Shown piece by piece: positions 1-7,262 of a DNA stretch of 23,358 bases (position 1 is the first letter of the stretch; each line of letters opens with the position of its first letter). Location of the stretch: assembly GCA_003343885.1 (NCBI GenBank), contig QAKH01000053.1, positions 1-23,358 of the forward strand, given 5' to 3'. Below the pieces are notes generated by a model. The model made no database searches and had not been told where the DNA came from. It worked only from the letters and a program-made list of their open reading frames with translations. The position numbers and the translations under genes were made by a program. This stretch comes from Clostridiales bacterium (GTDB lineage: Bacteria > Bacillota > Clostridia > Oscillospirales > CAG-382).

Positions 1-72
1 TCCTGGTACGACAACGAGAACTCCTACACAAGCCAGATGGTTCGTACAATCAAGTACTTCGCTGAACTTTAA
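1..72 (+). CDS. gapA: Glyceraldehyde-3-phosphate dehydrogenase, C-terminal end (partial)
   Basis: Frame 1 from the first base reads SWYDNENSYTSQMVRT and on to a TAA at 70-72. This is the highly conserved C-terminal helix of bacterial type I GAPDH (S-W-Y-D-N-E-x-S-Y-T-x-Q). The rest of the gene lies left of the window. GAPDH is the NAD-dependent glycolytic enzyme that converts glyceraldehyde-3-phosphate to 1,3-bisphosphoglycerate in the cytoplasm. Only 23 residues are visible, but the motif is distinctive. Whether the gene is gapA or a gap paralogue cannot be decided from the fragment. Confidence 0.93.
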   Translation, partial: SWYDNENSYTSQMVRTIKYFAEL

Positions 73-112
73 TTTAAAGCGGATAGTCGTTCTCTATAAA
101 AAACCTACTATC

Positions 113-129
113 GTACTGTTTTTCGGTAC
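113..129 (+). promoter_or_regulatory. Small hairpin, possible anti-terminator partner
   Basis: GTACTG (113-118) pairs with CGGTAC (124-129) around a TTTTT loop, with one G-U pair. The 3' side GGTACT (125-130) is also complementary to AGTACC (154-159), the 5' arm of the following terminator, and GTACTG (113-118) is complementary to CAGTAC (153-158). Alternative pairings of this kind are typical of transcription attenuators. The pairings are seen in the sequence; a regulatory role is inference. Confidence 0.4.
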
Positions 130-153
130 TCAGGTGGTTAAATAGCATTTTAC

Positions 154-208
154 AGTACCCCACATTTGTAGGATTCATAACATTCTGCAAATGCGGGGTA
201 CTTTTTTT
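154..208 (+). terminator. Rho-independent terminator or attenuator between gapA and the GTPase-NYN gene
   Basis: AGTACCCCACATTTG (154-168) pairs with CAAATGCGGGGTACT (188-202), 15 bp with one G-U pair, followed by a T run to 208. It ends only 25 bases before the RBS of the next gene and 82 bases after the gapA stop. That position suits an attenuator in the leader of the downstream gene as well as a simple gapA terminator. Confidence 0.85.
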
Positions 209-246
209 ACAGCAAAAACACTGCCTTGCGGCTGAAAGGATATCTG

Positions 247-2832
247 ATGAAAAGAATTACCGTAGGAATACTCGCTCACGTTGATTCCGGTAAAACCACT
301 CTTTCCGAGGCTATACTTTACCTGTCGGGAATGATCCGTACACTCGGAAGAGTTGACAAAAGAGACTCTTTTCTCGACACATTTAAGATGGAACGTGAAC
401 GAGGTATAACTATTTTTTCCAAGCAGGCAGTGTTTAAGCTGAAAGACACTATTTTTACCCTCATCGACACTCCCGGACATACTGATTTTTCTCCCGAAAC
501 AGAAAGGACTTTGTCAATTCTTGACGCTGCAATTCTTGTGGTAAGCGCCTCTGACGGTGTACAGGAGCATACCAAAACGCTGTGGAAGCTTCTTGAGCGC
601 CATAGAATTCCTGTATTTATTTTTGTCAATAAAACTGATCTCCCAAATTCCGGAATTGAAATGCTTACTGCCGATATTCGACGCAGTTTGTCCGATTCTT
701 GTGTTCCTTTTGATAAGATAGGAAATACGGAAGAATGTGCCATGTCTTGCGAGCAGCTCATGAACAGCTATTTAAGTTCCGGCATTAAACCGGACGAAAT
801 CAAACATGCTTTTTTAAACAGGCACCTCTTCCCTGTTTGTTTTGGTTCCGCCCTTAAAACAGACGGTGTAGGAGATTTGCTTGATCTGCTTGAAAAATTT
901 TCTCCAGATCCCGAATATCCTGATACTTTTAGCGCAAGAGTTTATAAAATATCACAGGATGATAAGGGAACACAGCTCACTCATTTAAAAGTTACCGGCG
1001 GCGAGTTAAAGGTAAAAGATGAAATTACCGGTTTCAGTCACACTTCCGGAGAATGGAAAGAAAAAATCGAGCAAATAAGGATTTATTCCGGAACACGCTT
1101 TGAATCGGTTTCAAGCGCTCCTGCCGGGACAGTTTGTGCTGTAACCGGGCTTATTAGCACCAGATGCGGAGACGGACTCGGAGCTGAAAAATCAGACCAC
1201 TCGGCGGTGTTAGAACCTGTTATGTGCTATTCTCTTGAAGTTCCAAGCGGATTGGATCATTTTACTGTCTTTTCTCAGTTAAAAAGACTTGAACAGGAAG
1301 AACCAATGCTAAAAACCGCTTATGATGAAGCAGCAAAAGAAATATCCGTTTCGGTAATGGGTGAAATACAGCTTGAAGTTCTGAAGCGAATAATTTCCGA
1401 CCGATACGGATTTGAGCCTGCTTTCGGAGCCGGAAGCGTTGTGTACAGAGAAACAATTTCTGATACTGTCGAGGGAATCGGACATTTTGAGCCCTTAAGG
1501 CATTACAGCGAAGTTCATCTGATACTTGAACCAGCGGAACGTGGAAGCGGACTTACTTTCGAGTCTGATTGTCCCGAAAACGAGCTTGCAAGAAATTGGC
1601 AAAATCTTGTTCTTACTCACCTTGCGGAAAAAGAACACAAAGGCGTTCTTATCGGCGCACCTATAACCGATATGAAGATAACTTTAGTTGCCGGTAAAGC
1701 TCACAAAAAACATACCGAAGGAGGAGATTTCAGGGAAGCGACCTACAGAGCGCTCCGCCAGGGTCTTAAGAAAGCCGAAAGTATACTTTTAGAGCCTTGG
1801 TACTCTTTCACAATAACTTTGCCTACTGACAATGTGGGCAGAGCCATGAGCGATATACAGCGTATGGGAGGAAAATTCGCTATTCCTGAAGCAAATAACG
1901 GAATGTCTGTACTTTCCGGCGAAGCTCCTGTTTCGGAAATGCAGATGTATGCCAAAGAACTTGCCGCTTACACAAGAGGAAAAGGCAGTATTCAATATAA
2001 CGTCAGCACATACGAAATATGCCACAACGCAAAAGAGATAATCGACAATATTGGTTATGACTCGGACGCCGATTTATCTTCACCGTGCGACTCTGTTTTC
2101 TGCGCAAACGGAGCAGGTTTTGTAGTTAAGTGGTACGACGTTGAAAAATATATGCACATTGAAAGCGTGCTGAATAATGCGGCTTGTACGGATACTGAAG
2201 AGAGAAGCATAAAACAGCGGGCGGCAGACTATATTTCAAGGGCGGCAACCGATAAAGAGCTTATGGAAATTTTTGAGCGCACTTATGGAAAAATTAAGCC
2301 GAGAACTGCCGGTAAGGTAGTTTTTAATCCGTCTGTTACAGGAGCCGAACAGGAAAAGCCTCAAAAAAAGATAAACAGGCAAACTGTGGCTTTAAGCGGA
2401 AAAGAGTATTTGCTCATAGACGGTTACAATATAATTTTCGCGTGGGACGAGCTGAAAAAAGCCGCCGTGGAAAGCTTAGACTCCGCAAGAAATCAGCTAA
2501 TAAACCGAATATGCAATTATCAGGGATACAGCGGATGTGAAATAATTTTGGTTTTTGACGCATATAAAGTCAAAAAAAATCCGGGAACAGTAGAGAAATT
2601 CCGTAACATCAGTGTCGTTTACACCAAGGAAGCCGAAACGGCTGACACTTATATTGAGAGGGTAAGCCACGAGCTCACCAAAAAACACAGAGTCAGAGTC
2701 GCAACTTCAGACGCAAGCGAGCAGATGATAATATTAGGCACGGGGGCTCTGAGAATTCCGGCGGCGGCGTTCCACAAAGAAGTAAAAGACGCTGAAAAAG
2801 CCATAAATGAAATTATATCGACTTCTTTTTAG
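247..2832 (+). CDS. Tet(M)/EF-G-like translation-factor GTPase fused to a C-terminal YacP/Rae1-type NYN domain
   Basis: The 861-residue protein starts at ATG 247, 6 nt after GAAAGGA (234-240). The TTG at 226 would lie before this RBS. Residues 1 to about 650 follow the ribosomal-protection/EF-G plan: G1 AHVDSGKT (10-17), G2 around RERGITI (50-56), G3 DTPGH (74-78), G4 NKTD (128-131), then EF-G-like domains including a domain IV stretch near HKKHTEGGDFREATYRAL. Tet(M)-class proteins are about 640 residues. Here about 140 more form an NYN/PIN-like domain from residue 719 (KEYLLIDGYNIIF, with D725 and N728, then LVFDAY and VATSDASEQ). YacP/Rae1, the stand-alone relative of this domain, is a ribosome-dependent mRNA endonuclease in B. 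subtilis. The protein may therefore act at the ribosome in rescue, surveillance or drug protection. Tetracycline resistance should not be assumed from the family resemblance. Confidence 0.85.
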   Translation: MKRITVGILAHVDSGKTTLSEAILYLSGMIRTLGRVDKRDSFLDTFKMERERGITIFSKQAVFKLKDTIFTLIDTPGHTDFSPETERTLSILDAAILVVSASDGVQEHTKTLWKLLERHRIPVFIFVNKTDLPNSGIEMLTADIRRSLSDSCVPFDKIGNTEECAMSCEQLMNSYLSSGIKPDEIKHAFLNRHLFPVCFGSALKTDGVGDLLDLLEKFSPDPEYPDTFSARVYKISQDDKGTQLTHLKVTGGELKVKDEITGFSHTSGEWKEKIEQIRIYSGTRFESVSSAPAGTVCAVTGLISTRCGDGLGAEKSDHSAVLEPVMCYSLEVPSGLDHFTVFSQLKRLEQEEPMLKTAYDEAAKEISVSVMGEIQLEVLKRIISDRYGFEPAFGAGSVVYRETISDTVEGIGHFEPLRHYSEVHLILEPAERGSGLTFESDCPENELARNWQNLVLTHLAEKEHKGVLIGAPITDMKITLVAGKAHKKHTEGGDFREATYRALRQGLKKAESILLEPWYSFTITLPTDNVGRAMSDIQRMGGKFAIPEANNGMSVLSGEAPVSEMQMYAKELAAYTRGKGSIQYNVSTYEICHNAKEIIDNIGYDSDADLSSPCDSVFCANGAGFVVKWYDVEKYMHIESVLNNAACTDTEERSIKQRAADYISRAATDKELMEIFERTYGKIKPRTAGKVVFNPSVTGAEQEKPQKKINRQTVALSGKEYLLIDGYNIIFAWDELKKAAVESLDSARNQLINRICNYQGYSGCEIILVFDAYKVKKNPGTVEKFRNISVVYTKEAETADTYIERVSHELTKKHRVRVATSDASEQMIILGTGALRIPAAAFHKEVKDAEKAINEIISTSF

Positions 2833-2868
2833 TTATTAAATATTAAAATAATTAAAAGGTGTGAGTGC

Positions 2869-3744
2869 ATGATATACCTCGAAAAATTTGTTTTTCCAGG
2901 TTCGGATGATGAATTCAATTTTTTTAACAATTACCATTTGAATTGCCATAAATCTTATTATCCTTTTCAGATTTTAACGAAACATAATTTTACTCAAATA
3001 GATTTTGAGCCTGTAACAATACTATGCGGCTCCAACGGCTGCGGAAAATCCACAGCTTTGAACATTATTGCGGAAAAACTCGGACTTTCAAGAGACAGCG
3101 CATATTCAAGAACAGATTTTTTCCCGAAATATACAGCTCTTTGCTCTTATGTTTCAAAAATTTATCCTATGCCTAAGCAAAGCAGAATTATTACAAGCGA
3201 CGATGTTTTTGACTGTATGTTTAATTTAAGAAATATAAACCAGAATATTGACAGCAGCCGAAAACAGGTATTTGACGAATACTTTTCTTTGAAATCCGAA
3301 AAATATTCAGATTTTACAATGAAATCTTTAGAAGAATATGACACTCTCAAGAAGTTAACCCGTGCCAGGAAAAGCACCCTTTCAACATATACCCGGAACA
3401 GCCTGCCGCCCAATCTTACGGAACGTTCAAACGGTGAAAACGCTTTTTTATATTTTACCGAAAAAATTAAAGAAGGCGGGCTTTATCTTCTCGACGAGCC
3501 GGAAAACAGCCTGTCTGCACACAGGCAAATCGAGCTTGCCTCGCTTATACGAAAAGCCGCCAAATATTATGATTGTCAATTTATAATTTCTACTCACTCA
3601 GTTTTTTTGCTCGCCATAAAACAAGCGAAAATCTATGACCTCGATGAAAATCCCGTTGATGTTAAACCATGGACGCGGCTGAAAATATCACAGCTTTACC
3701 ATGATTTTTTCAAAAGGCACGACGATGAATTCGACGATGATTGA
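2869..3744 (+). CDS. AAA/ABC-type ATPase, single domain, function unassigned
   Basis: The 291-residue protein has all ATPase motifs of the ABC/RecF-like AAA class: Walker A GSNGCGKST (54-62), a short signature SNGEN (187-191), Walker B with catalytic Glu in LYLLDEPEN (205-213) and the switch His in STHS (241-244). Only about 125 residues separate Walker A from the signature, so there is no long coiled-coil arm and it is not SMC or RecN. It has no membrane segment or export signal, so it is a soluble ATPase and not a transporter subunit. The start follows AAAAGGTG with normal spacing. It lies 36 bases after the GTPase-NYN gene on the same strand without an intervening terminator, so the two may be co-transcribed. 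The acidic C-terminal tail (HDDEFDDD) is unusual. Substrate unknown. Confidence 0.8.
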   Translation: MIYLEKFVFPGSDDEFNFFNNYHLNCHKSYYPFQILTKHNFTQIDFEPVTILCGSNGCGKSTALNIIAEKLGLSRDSAYSRTDFFPKYTALCSYVSKIYPMPKQSRIITSDDVFDCMFNLRNINQNIDSSRKQVFDEYFSLKSEKYSDFTMKSLEEYDTLKKLTRARKSTLSTYTRNSLPPNLTERSNGENAFLYFTEKIKEGGLYLLDEPENSLSAHRQIELASLIRKAAKYYDCQFIISTHSVFLLAIKQAKIYDLDENPVDVKPWTRLKISQLYHDFFKRHDDEFDDD

Positions 3745-3851
3745 TGTAAACAAAAATACAGCAGATAGATGACGCAAAATTTGTCTAAGAAAAAATGACT
3801 ATATTATATAGAAAGAGTGAGAATAAATGCCGCAGAAAAAACAACAAACAG

Positions 3852-4067
3852 TGCGAAGCTTTTGGCTGGTTAAAAATCGGGGTATTCGGCAGTCAGCCGT
3901 CGCTTGGAGAAGAATACATTTCTACCGGCAGTTTATATCTTTGTTCTGCGGTATTTTTGCCGTTAGGTCTATCCCCTGCCCATCCTTTTTGGAAAGATCC
4001 GGACTGTGACTGGACTTCAAAAAAAATATGGAGCGGACAAGACGTAAAAAACTATCATACAATCTGA
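3852..4067 (+). pseudogene. DUF2264-family gene remnant (C-terminal stub only)
   Basis: From about codon 3852 the frame reads EAFGWLKIGVFGSQPSLGEE, then YISTGSLYLCSAVFLPLGL and FWKDPDCDWTSKKIWSGQD, ending at TGA 4065-4067. I recognise this as the C-terminal end of DUF2264 proteins, which are several hundred residues long; only about 70 residues remain. Upstream are a possible promoter (TTGTCT at 3781, TATATA at 3805) and an ATG at 3827 in another frame. This suggests that a large internal deletion joined the start of a gene to its last 70 codons out of frame. Recognition is from memory of the family, not from a search. Confidence 0.7.
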
Positions 4068-4081
4068 CAATCTGAAAATAA

Positions 4082-4131
4082 AAAAACAGGAGTGTGAAAA
4101 TAAATATATTTTCTTCTTAACTCCTGTTTTT
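4082..4131. terminator. Bidirectional rho-independent terminator
   Basis: AAAAACAGGAGT (4082-4093) and ACTCCTGTTTTT (4120-4131) are perfectly complementary, 12 bp, with A/T runs in the stem base on both sides. It lies between the convergent DUF2264 remnant and the minus-strand deacetylase gene, whose stop is at 4136-4138, and can terminate both. Confidence 0.88.
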
Positions 4132-4135
4132 ATTT

Positions 4136-4843
4136 TTAGGTTTCCTTGTTGATTTTGAGTAATTCCGATACAGTTACAAACTGATATCCCTGCTCTTTTA
4201 ATGATGGGAGAATTTTTTTCAAAGCCTCAGGCGTAGGACTGCCTTTCAGGTTAAAATCGTGAAAGAGAATTATATCTCCGTCCTGAATATTATCAAGCAC
4301 TGTTTTTACAACCACATTGACCTCCGGCAGGCTCCAATCCTTTGTGTCTTGTCTCCACGACCATAAAACCGGTTTACAGTTTAAATTTTCTACGGCGTAA
4401 ATCAGTTCATCAGAAAAAAATCCTCCGGGAGAACGAAACAGTTTTGGCTCCTCCCCCGTTAAATCATATATTATTTCTTGATTTTTCTCAATATCTTCTA
4501 TTGCCTTTTCTACAGAGATGGTTTTCATATCCGGGTGTGAATAGGTGTGATTTCCTATTTCATGTCCTGCCTCGTATTCTTTACAAACAAGTTCCGGGTA
4601 GCTTTCAGCATTTTTTCCTATAACAAAAAACGTAGCTTTTGCGTCATACTCTGCAAGTATTTCAAGTATTTGCTCGGTATATACGGGATGTGGCCCGTCA
4701 TCAAAGGTTAGCGCAACGTATTTTCCTGCGTCCCTGTTAGCAGCGTAAACATGACTTTTATCATAGCATGAGCTGTTAAGAGTCAGCAAGGTAAGTGTCA
4801 AACAAATCGCTATGACAGATAAAAACATCCTCTTAGTTCGCAT
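4136..4843 (-). CDS. Exported polysaccharide deacetylase (NodB domain)
   Basis: The 235-residue protein starts at ATG 4843, 9 nt after GGAGG. An ATG at 4852 directly abuts that RBS and is less likely. The N-terminus is a signal peptide or membrane anchor (RTKRMFLSVIAICLTLTLL). The NodB domain carries the five usual motifs: TFDDGPHP (46-53, catalytic and metal Asp pair), HTYSH (99-103, metal His pair), RSPGG (137-141), WSWRQDTKDW (162-171) and LFHD (193-196). Such enzymes are metal-dependent and remove N-acetyl groups from peptidoglycan or other acetylamino glycans outside the membrane. It overlaps the preceding deacetylase gene by 11 bases, indicating a two-gene operon with coupled translation. 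The exact substrate cannot be read from the sequence. Confidence 0.88.
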   Translation of the reverse strand: MRTKRMFLSVIAICLTLTLLTLNSSCYDKSHVYAANRDAGKYVALTFDDGPHPVYTEQILEILAEYDAKATFFVIGKNAESYPELVCKEYEAGHEIGNHTYSHPDMKTISVEKAIEDIEKNQEIIYDLTGEEPKLFRSPGGFFSDELIYAVENLNCKPVLWSWRQDTKDWSLPEVNVVVKTVLDNIQDGDIILFHDFNLKGSPTPEALKKILPSLKEQGYQFVTVSELLKINKET

Positions 4844-5624
4844 CGGTATCATCCTCCGTTATAAAGTCTTCCAAGGTTGAAAACTCATACCCCTGCTCTC
4901 TCATATTGTCAATATACTTGCCGAGTATTTCTGCATTGGTGGATGAAGTGGGATGAAGCAAAACTACACATCCGCTGTGAGTTCTCGCAGATATCAGCTC
5001 AAGAGCTTTCTCCGGCGCCATCTGGGAATTATTATCCCAGTCAGCGTACGCAAGGCTCCAAAACACTGTATGATATCCAAGTCGGTCAGCAAATTCGAGG
5101 TTACTTTCGGAAAAGCGTCCTTCCGGAGGACGGTAGAATTTATCCATTTCAAATCCCGTATATTCGTAGAAAATTTTCTCCAAATCAGTGAGCTCACTGC
5201 TGAAATTTTCAAAATCAGTAACTTTGCTCATGTTTTTATGACTTAAAGTATGGTTGCAGACCAAATGCCCCTCGTTTTTCATCCTTATGACTAAGTCTGT
5301 ATTACATTCTACCAAATGAGGAAGTATAAAAAACGCGCCCTGCACATTTTTTTCTTTAAGCACATCTAATATTTTTTCCACATTTCCGTTTTCATAACCT
5401 GCATCAAAAGTAAGATATATTTTATTGGATTTTTCATCACCCAAGTATATTGTATCGTATTTATCAATAAAAGATTTAGCCTCCGGTGTCACTTCCGGCT
5501 GCTCATGATTACCAGACGGTTTGAAGTACCAGGAAAATGACGTGTTTTCCGCACTTGCATATGTCTGTAACACAAACAAGGCAGCTGCAAATACCGCATA
5601 TGCCTTAAATATTGTTTTTTTCAT
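4833..5624 (-). CDS. pdaA: PdaA-like polysaccharide deacetylase (probable spore-cortex muramic-acid deacetylase)
   Basis: The 263-residue protein is chosen from ATG 5624, 9 nt after AGAGGTG; the GTG at 5636 lies inside that RBS. It has a signal peptide ending near TYASAENT. Next comes the PdaA-type lead-in FSWYFKPSGNH and YLGDEKSNKIY, then the NodB domain: TFDAGYENG (72-80), HTLSH (125-129), RPPEGRFS (165-172), WSLAYADW (189-196) and LLHPTS (222-227). The FDAGYENG and RPPEGRFSE motifs are typical of PdaA, which deacetylates muramic acid on the way to muramic delta-lactam in spore cortex. A CATAATA match to the sigma-G -10 consensus lies upstream (5656-5662, minus strand) with a poor -35, so forespore control is possible but weakly supported. 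It is first in an operon with the next deacetylase. Confidence 0.82.
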   Translation of the reverse strand: MKKTIFKAYAVFAAALFVLQTYASAENTSFSWYFKPSGNHEQPEVTPEAKSFIDKYDTIYLGDEKSNKIYLTFDAGYENGNVEKILDVLKEKNVQGAFFILPHLVECNTDLVIRMKNEGHLVCNHTLSHKNMSKVTDFENFSSELTDLEKIFYEYTGFEMDKFYRPPEGRFSESNLEFADRLGYHTVFWSLAYADWDNNSQMAPEKALELISARTHSGCVVLLHPTSSTNAEILGKYIDNMREQGYEFSTLEDFITEDDTDAN

Positions 5625-5844
5625 TTTTATTTTCACCTCTCTTTTTGACAGTAATTATTATGCTCAAATTTATCATTTGATCTCAGTAAATTTTATATCA
5701 ATTATTTTATTTTTTGAACCCGAGGAAAAATATTCATTATTTCTGAATATTATTCGTTTTATTCATAATAATATACATCAATTTTCGTCAAAAGCATTAT
5801 ATAAACAACCATAGAATGGGAATTTGTTAGAACATACGACGAAA
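5625..5844. other. A+T-rich divergent intergenic region
   Basis: This is the left part of the region between the deacetylase operon (leftward) and the arginine operon (rightward). It is strongly A+T-rich. The pdaA RBS and a CATAATA box (5656-5662, minus strand) are at the left. ATTCA (5731-5735) and TGAAT (5744-5748) form a small outward-facing inverted repeat. No open reading frame with a credible RBS was found. Confidence 0.6.
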
Positions 5845-5858
5845 TGCATAAATTTTGA
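5845..5858. promoter_or_regulatory. Possible ARG box (ArgR/AhrC operator), weak
   Basis: TGCATAAATTTTGA partly matches the ArgR consensus TGNATWWWWATNCA: the left half fits, the right half does not. It sits 20 bases upstream of the -35 of the arginine operon promoter, where a repressor could act. The similarity is partial in very A+T-rich DNA, so chance is a fair alternative. Confidence 0.3.
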
Positions 5859-5877
5859 AAAAAAGCGTTTAAAGTAC

Positions 5878-5906
5878 TTGATTTTTTTTATGCACAGTGA
5901 TACAAT
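5878..5906 (+). promoter_or_regulatory. Sigma-A promoter of the arginine operon
   Basis: TTGATT (5878-5883), a 17-base spacer and TACAAT (5901-5906) form a good vegetative promoter 35 bases before the argG start. No other clear promoter or terminator interrupts the seven arginine genes, so this probably drives the whole operon. Confidence 0.7.
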
Positions 5907-5941
5907 AATAACAACATTTTTAATGAGAAAAGGTGAAATAA

Positions 5942-7165
5942 ATGAAAGGCATAAAAAAAGTAGTACTTGCATATTCCGGCGGTCTTGACACGTCAATAAT
6001 TATTCCGTGGTTAAAAGAAAACTATGACAACTGTGAAGTAATAGCAGTATCCGGAAACGTCGGACAGGCTGATGAGCTTGAGGGACTTGAGGAAAAAGCT
6101 ATAAAAACCGGTGCTTCAAAACTTTACGTTGAAGACCTTACAGATGAATTTGTAGACGATTTTATAATTCCTACCGTAAAGGCAGGAGCTCTTTATGAGG
6201 ACTATATGCTCGGCACAAGCTTCGCCCGCCCGGTAATCGCAAAAAGACTTGTTGAGATTGCTTTAAAAGAAGGTGCTGACGCAATCTGTCACGGATGTAC
6301 CGGAAAAGGCAACGATCAGGTACGTTTTGAGCTTGCAATCAAAGCTTTTGCTCCTGATATGAAAATCATCGCTCCTTGGCGTGAGTGGTCAATTAAGAGC
6401 CGTGATGAAGAAATTGACTATGCGGAAGCTCACAATATTCCTCTCAAAATAAATCGCGAAACAAACTATTCAAAGGATAAAAACCTTTGGCATCTTTCTC
6501 ATGAAGGACTTGATCTTGAGGATGCAGGCAACGAGCCTATGTACGAAAAGGAAGGCTTCTTGGAAATGGGTGTTTCTCCCATTAAAGCTCCCGACGAGCC
6601 CACTTACATAACACTTGAATTTGAAAAAGGCATTCCTACCGCTTTGGACGGTAAAAAAATGAGCGCAAAGGATATTATCCTTAAGCTTAATGAAATCGGC
6701 GGAGCTAATGGTATAGGACTTCTTGATATTGTTGAAAACAGACTTGTCGGAATGAAATGCCGCGGCGTGTATGAAACTCCCGGCGGAGCTATTCTGTATG
6801 CTGCGCACAACTACCTTGAGACAATTTGTCTTGACAAGATGACTGCCCACAAGAAACAGGAACTTGCCATTACATTTGCCGAGCTCGTGTATAACGGTCA
6901 GTGGTTTACGCCTCTTCGTGAAGCTCTCAGTGCTTTTGTTGACAAAACTCAGGAAACTGTTACCGGTAAGGTTAAACTTAAACTCTATAAGGGCAACATA
7001 ATAAAAGCCGGAGTTTGGAGCGATTACTCATTGTATTCTGAAGAAATTGCAACCTTCGGTGAGGACAACGTATATGACCAGTCTGACGCAAAAGGCTTTA
7101 TAAACCTTTACGGACTTCCTATCGCAGTACGTGCTAAAGCAAAGAAGAACTGGGAGAAAAAATAA
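5942..7165 (+). CDS. argG: Argininosuccinate synthase
   Basis: The 407-residue enzyme joins citrulline and aspartate with ATP to give argininosuccinate, the penultimate step of arginine synthesis. The N-terminal ATP pyrophosphatase P-loop is seen as YSGGLDTS (11-18). Other family signatures are NVGQADELEGLEEKA, HGCTGKGNDQVRFE and GRE-like TNYSKDKNLWHLSHEG. Length matches the bacterial type I family. The start at ATG 5942 follows AAAGGTG with normal spacing. It is the first gene of the arginine operon, which is unusual only in that the late-step genes argG and argH precede the early-step genes argC, J, B, D. Confidence 0.97.
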   Translation: MKGIKKVVLAYSGGLDTSIIIPWLKENYDNCEVIAVSGNVGQADELEGLEEKAIKTGASKLYVEDLTDEFVDDFIIPTVKAGALYEDYMLGTSFARPVIAKRLVEIALKEGADAICHGCTGKGNDQVRFELAIKAFAPDMKIIAPWREWSIKSRDEEIDYAEAHNIPLKINRETNYSKDKNLWHLSHEGLDLEDAGNEPMYEKEGFLEMGVSPIKAPDEPTYITLEFEKGIPTALDGKKMSAKDIILKLNEIGGANGIGLLDIVENRLVGMKCRGVYETPGGAILYAAHNYLETICLDKMTAHKKQELAITFAELVYNGQWFTPLREALSAFVDKTQETVTGKVKLKLYKGNIIKAGVWSDYSLYSEEIATFGEDNVYDQSDAKGFINLYGLPIAVRAKAKKNWEKK

Positions 7166-7186
7166 TTATTTTGCTTCGGCAATGCC

Positions 7187-7214
7187 CGGGGAGCCACATT
7201 GGCGTGGTTCCCCG
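7187..7214 (+). repeat. Hairpin in the argG-argH spacer
   Basis: CGGGGAGCCAC (7187-7197) pairs with GTGGTTCCCCG (7204-7214), 11 bp with one G-U pair and a 6-base loop. No T run follows, so it is not a classical terminator. It could be an mRNA-processing or stability hairpin that separates argG from the rest of the operon. Confidence 0.7.
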
Positions 7215-7262
7215 AAACATTTATACAATAGTTACTAAAATAATCAAGGAGCGGTATTCACG

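Noticed and set aside
247..2832. Calling the GTPase gene a tetracycline-resistance gene
   Set aside because: The family resemblance is to Tet(M)-class and EF-G proteins in general; the extra NYN domain and divergent domain IV make resistance an unsupported assumption.
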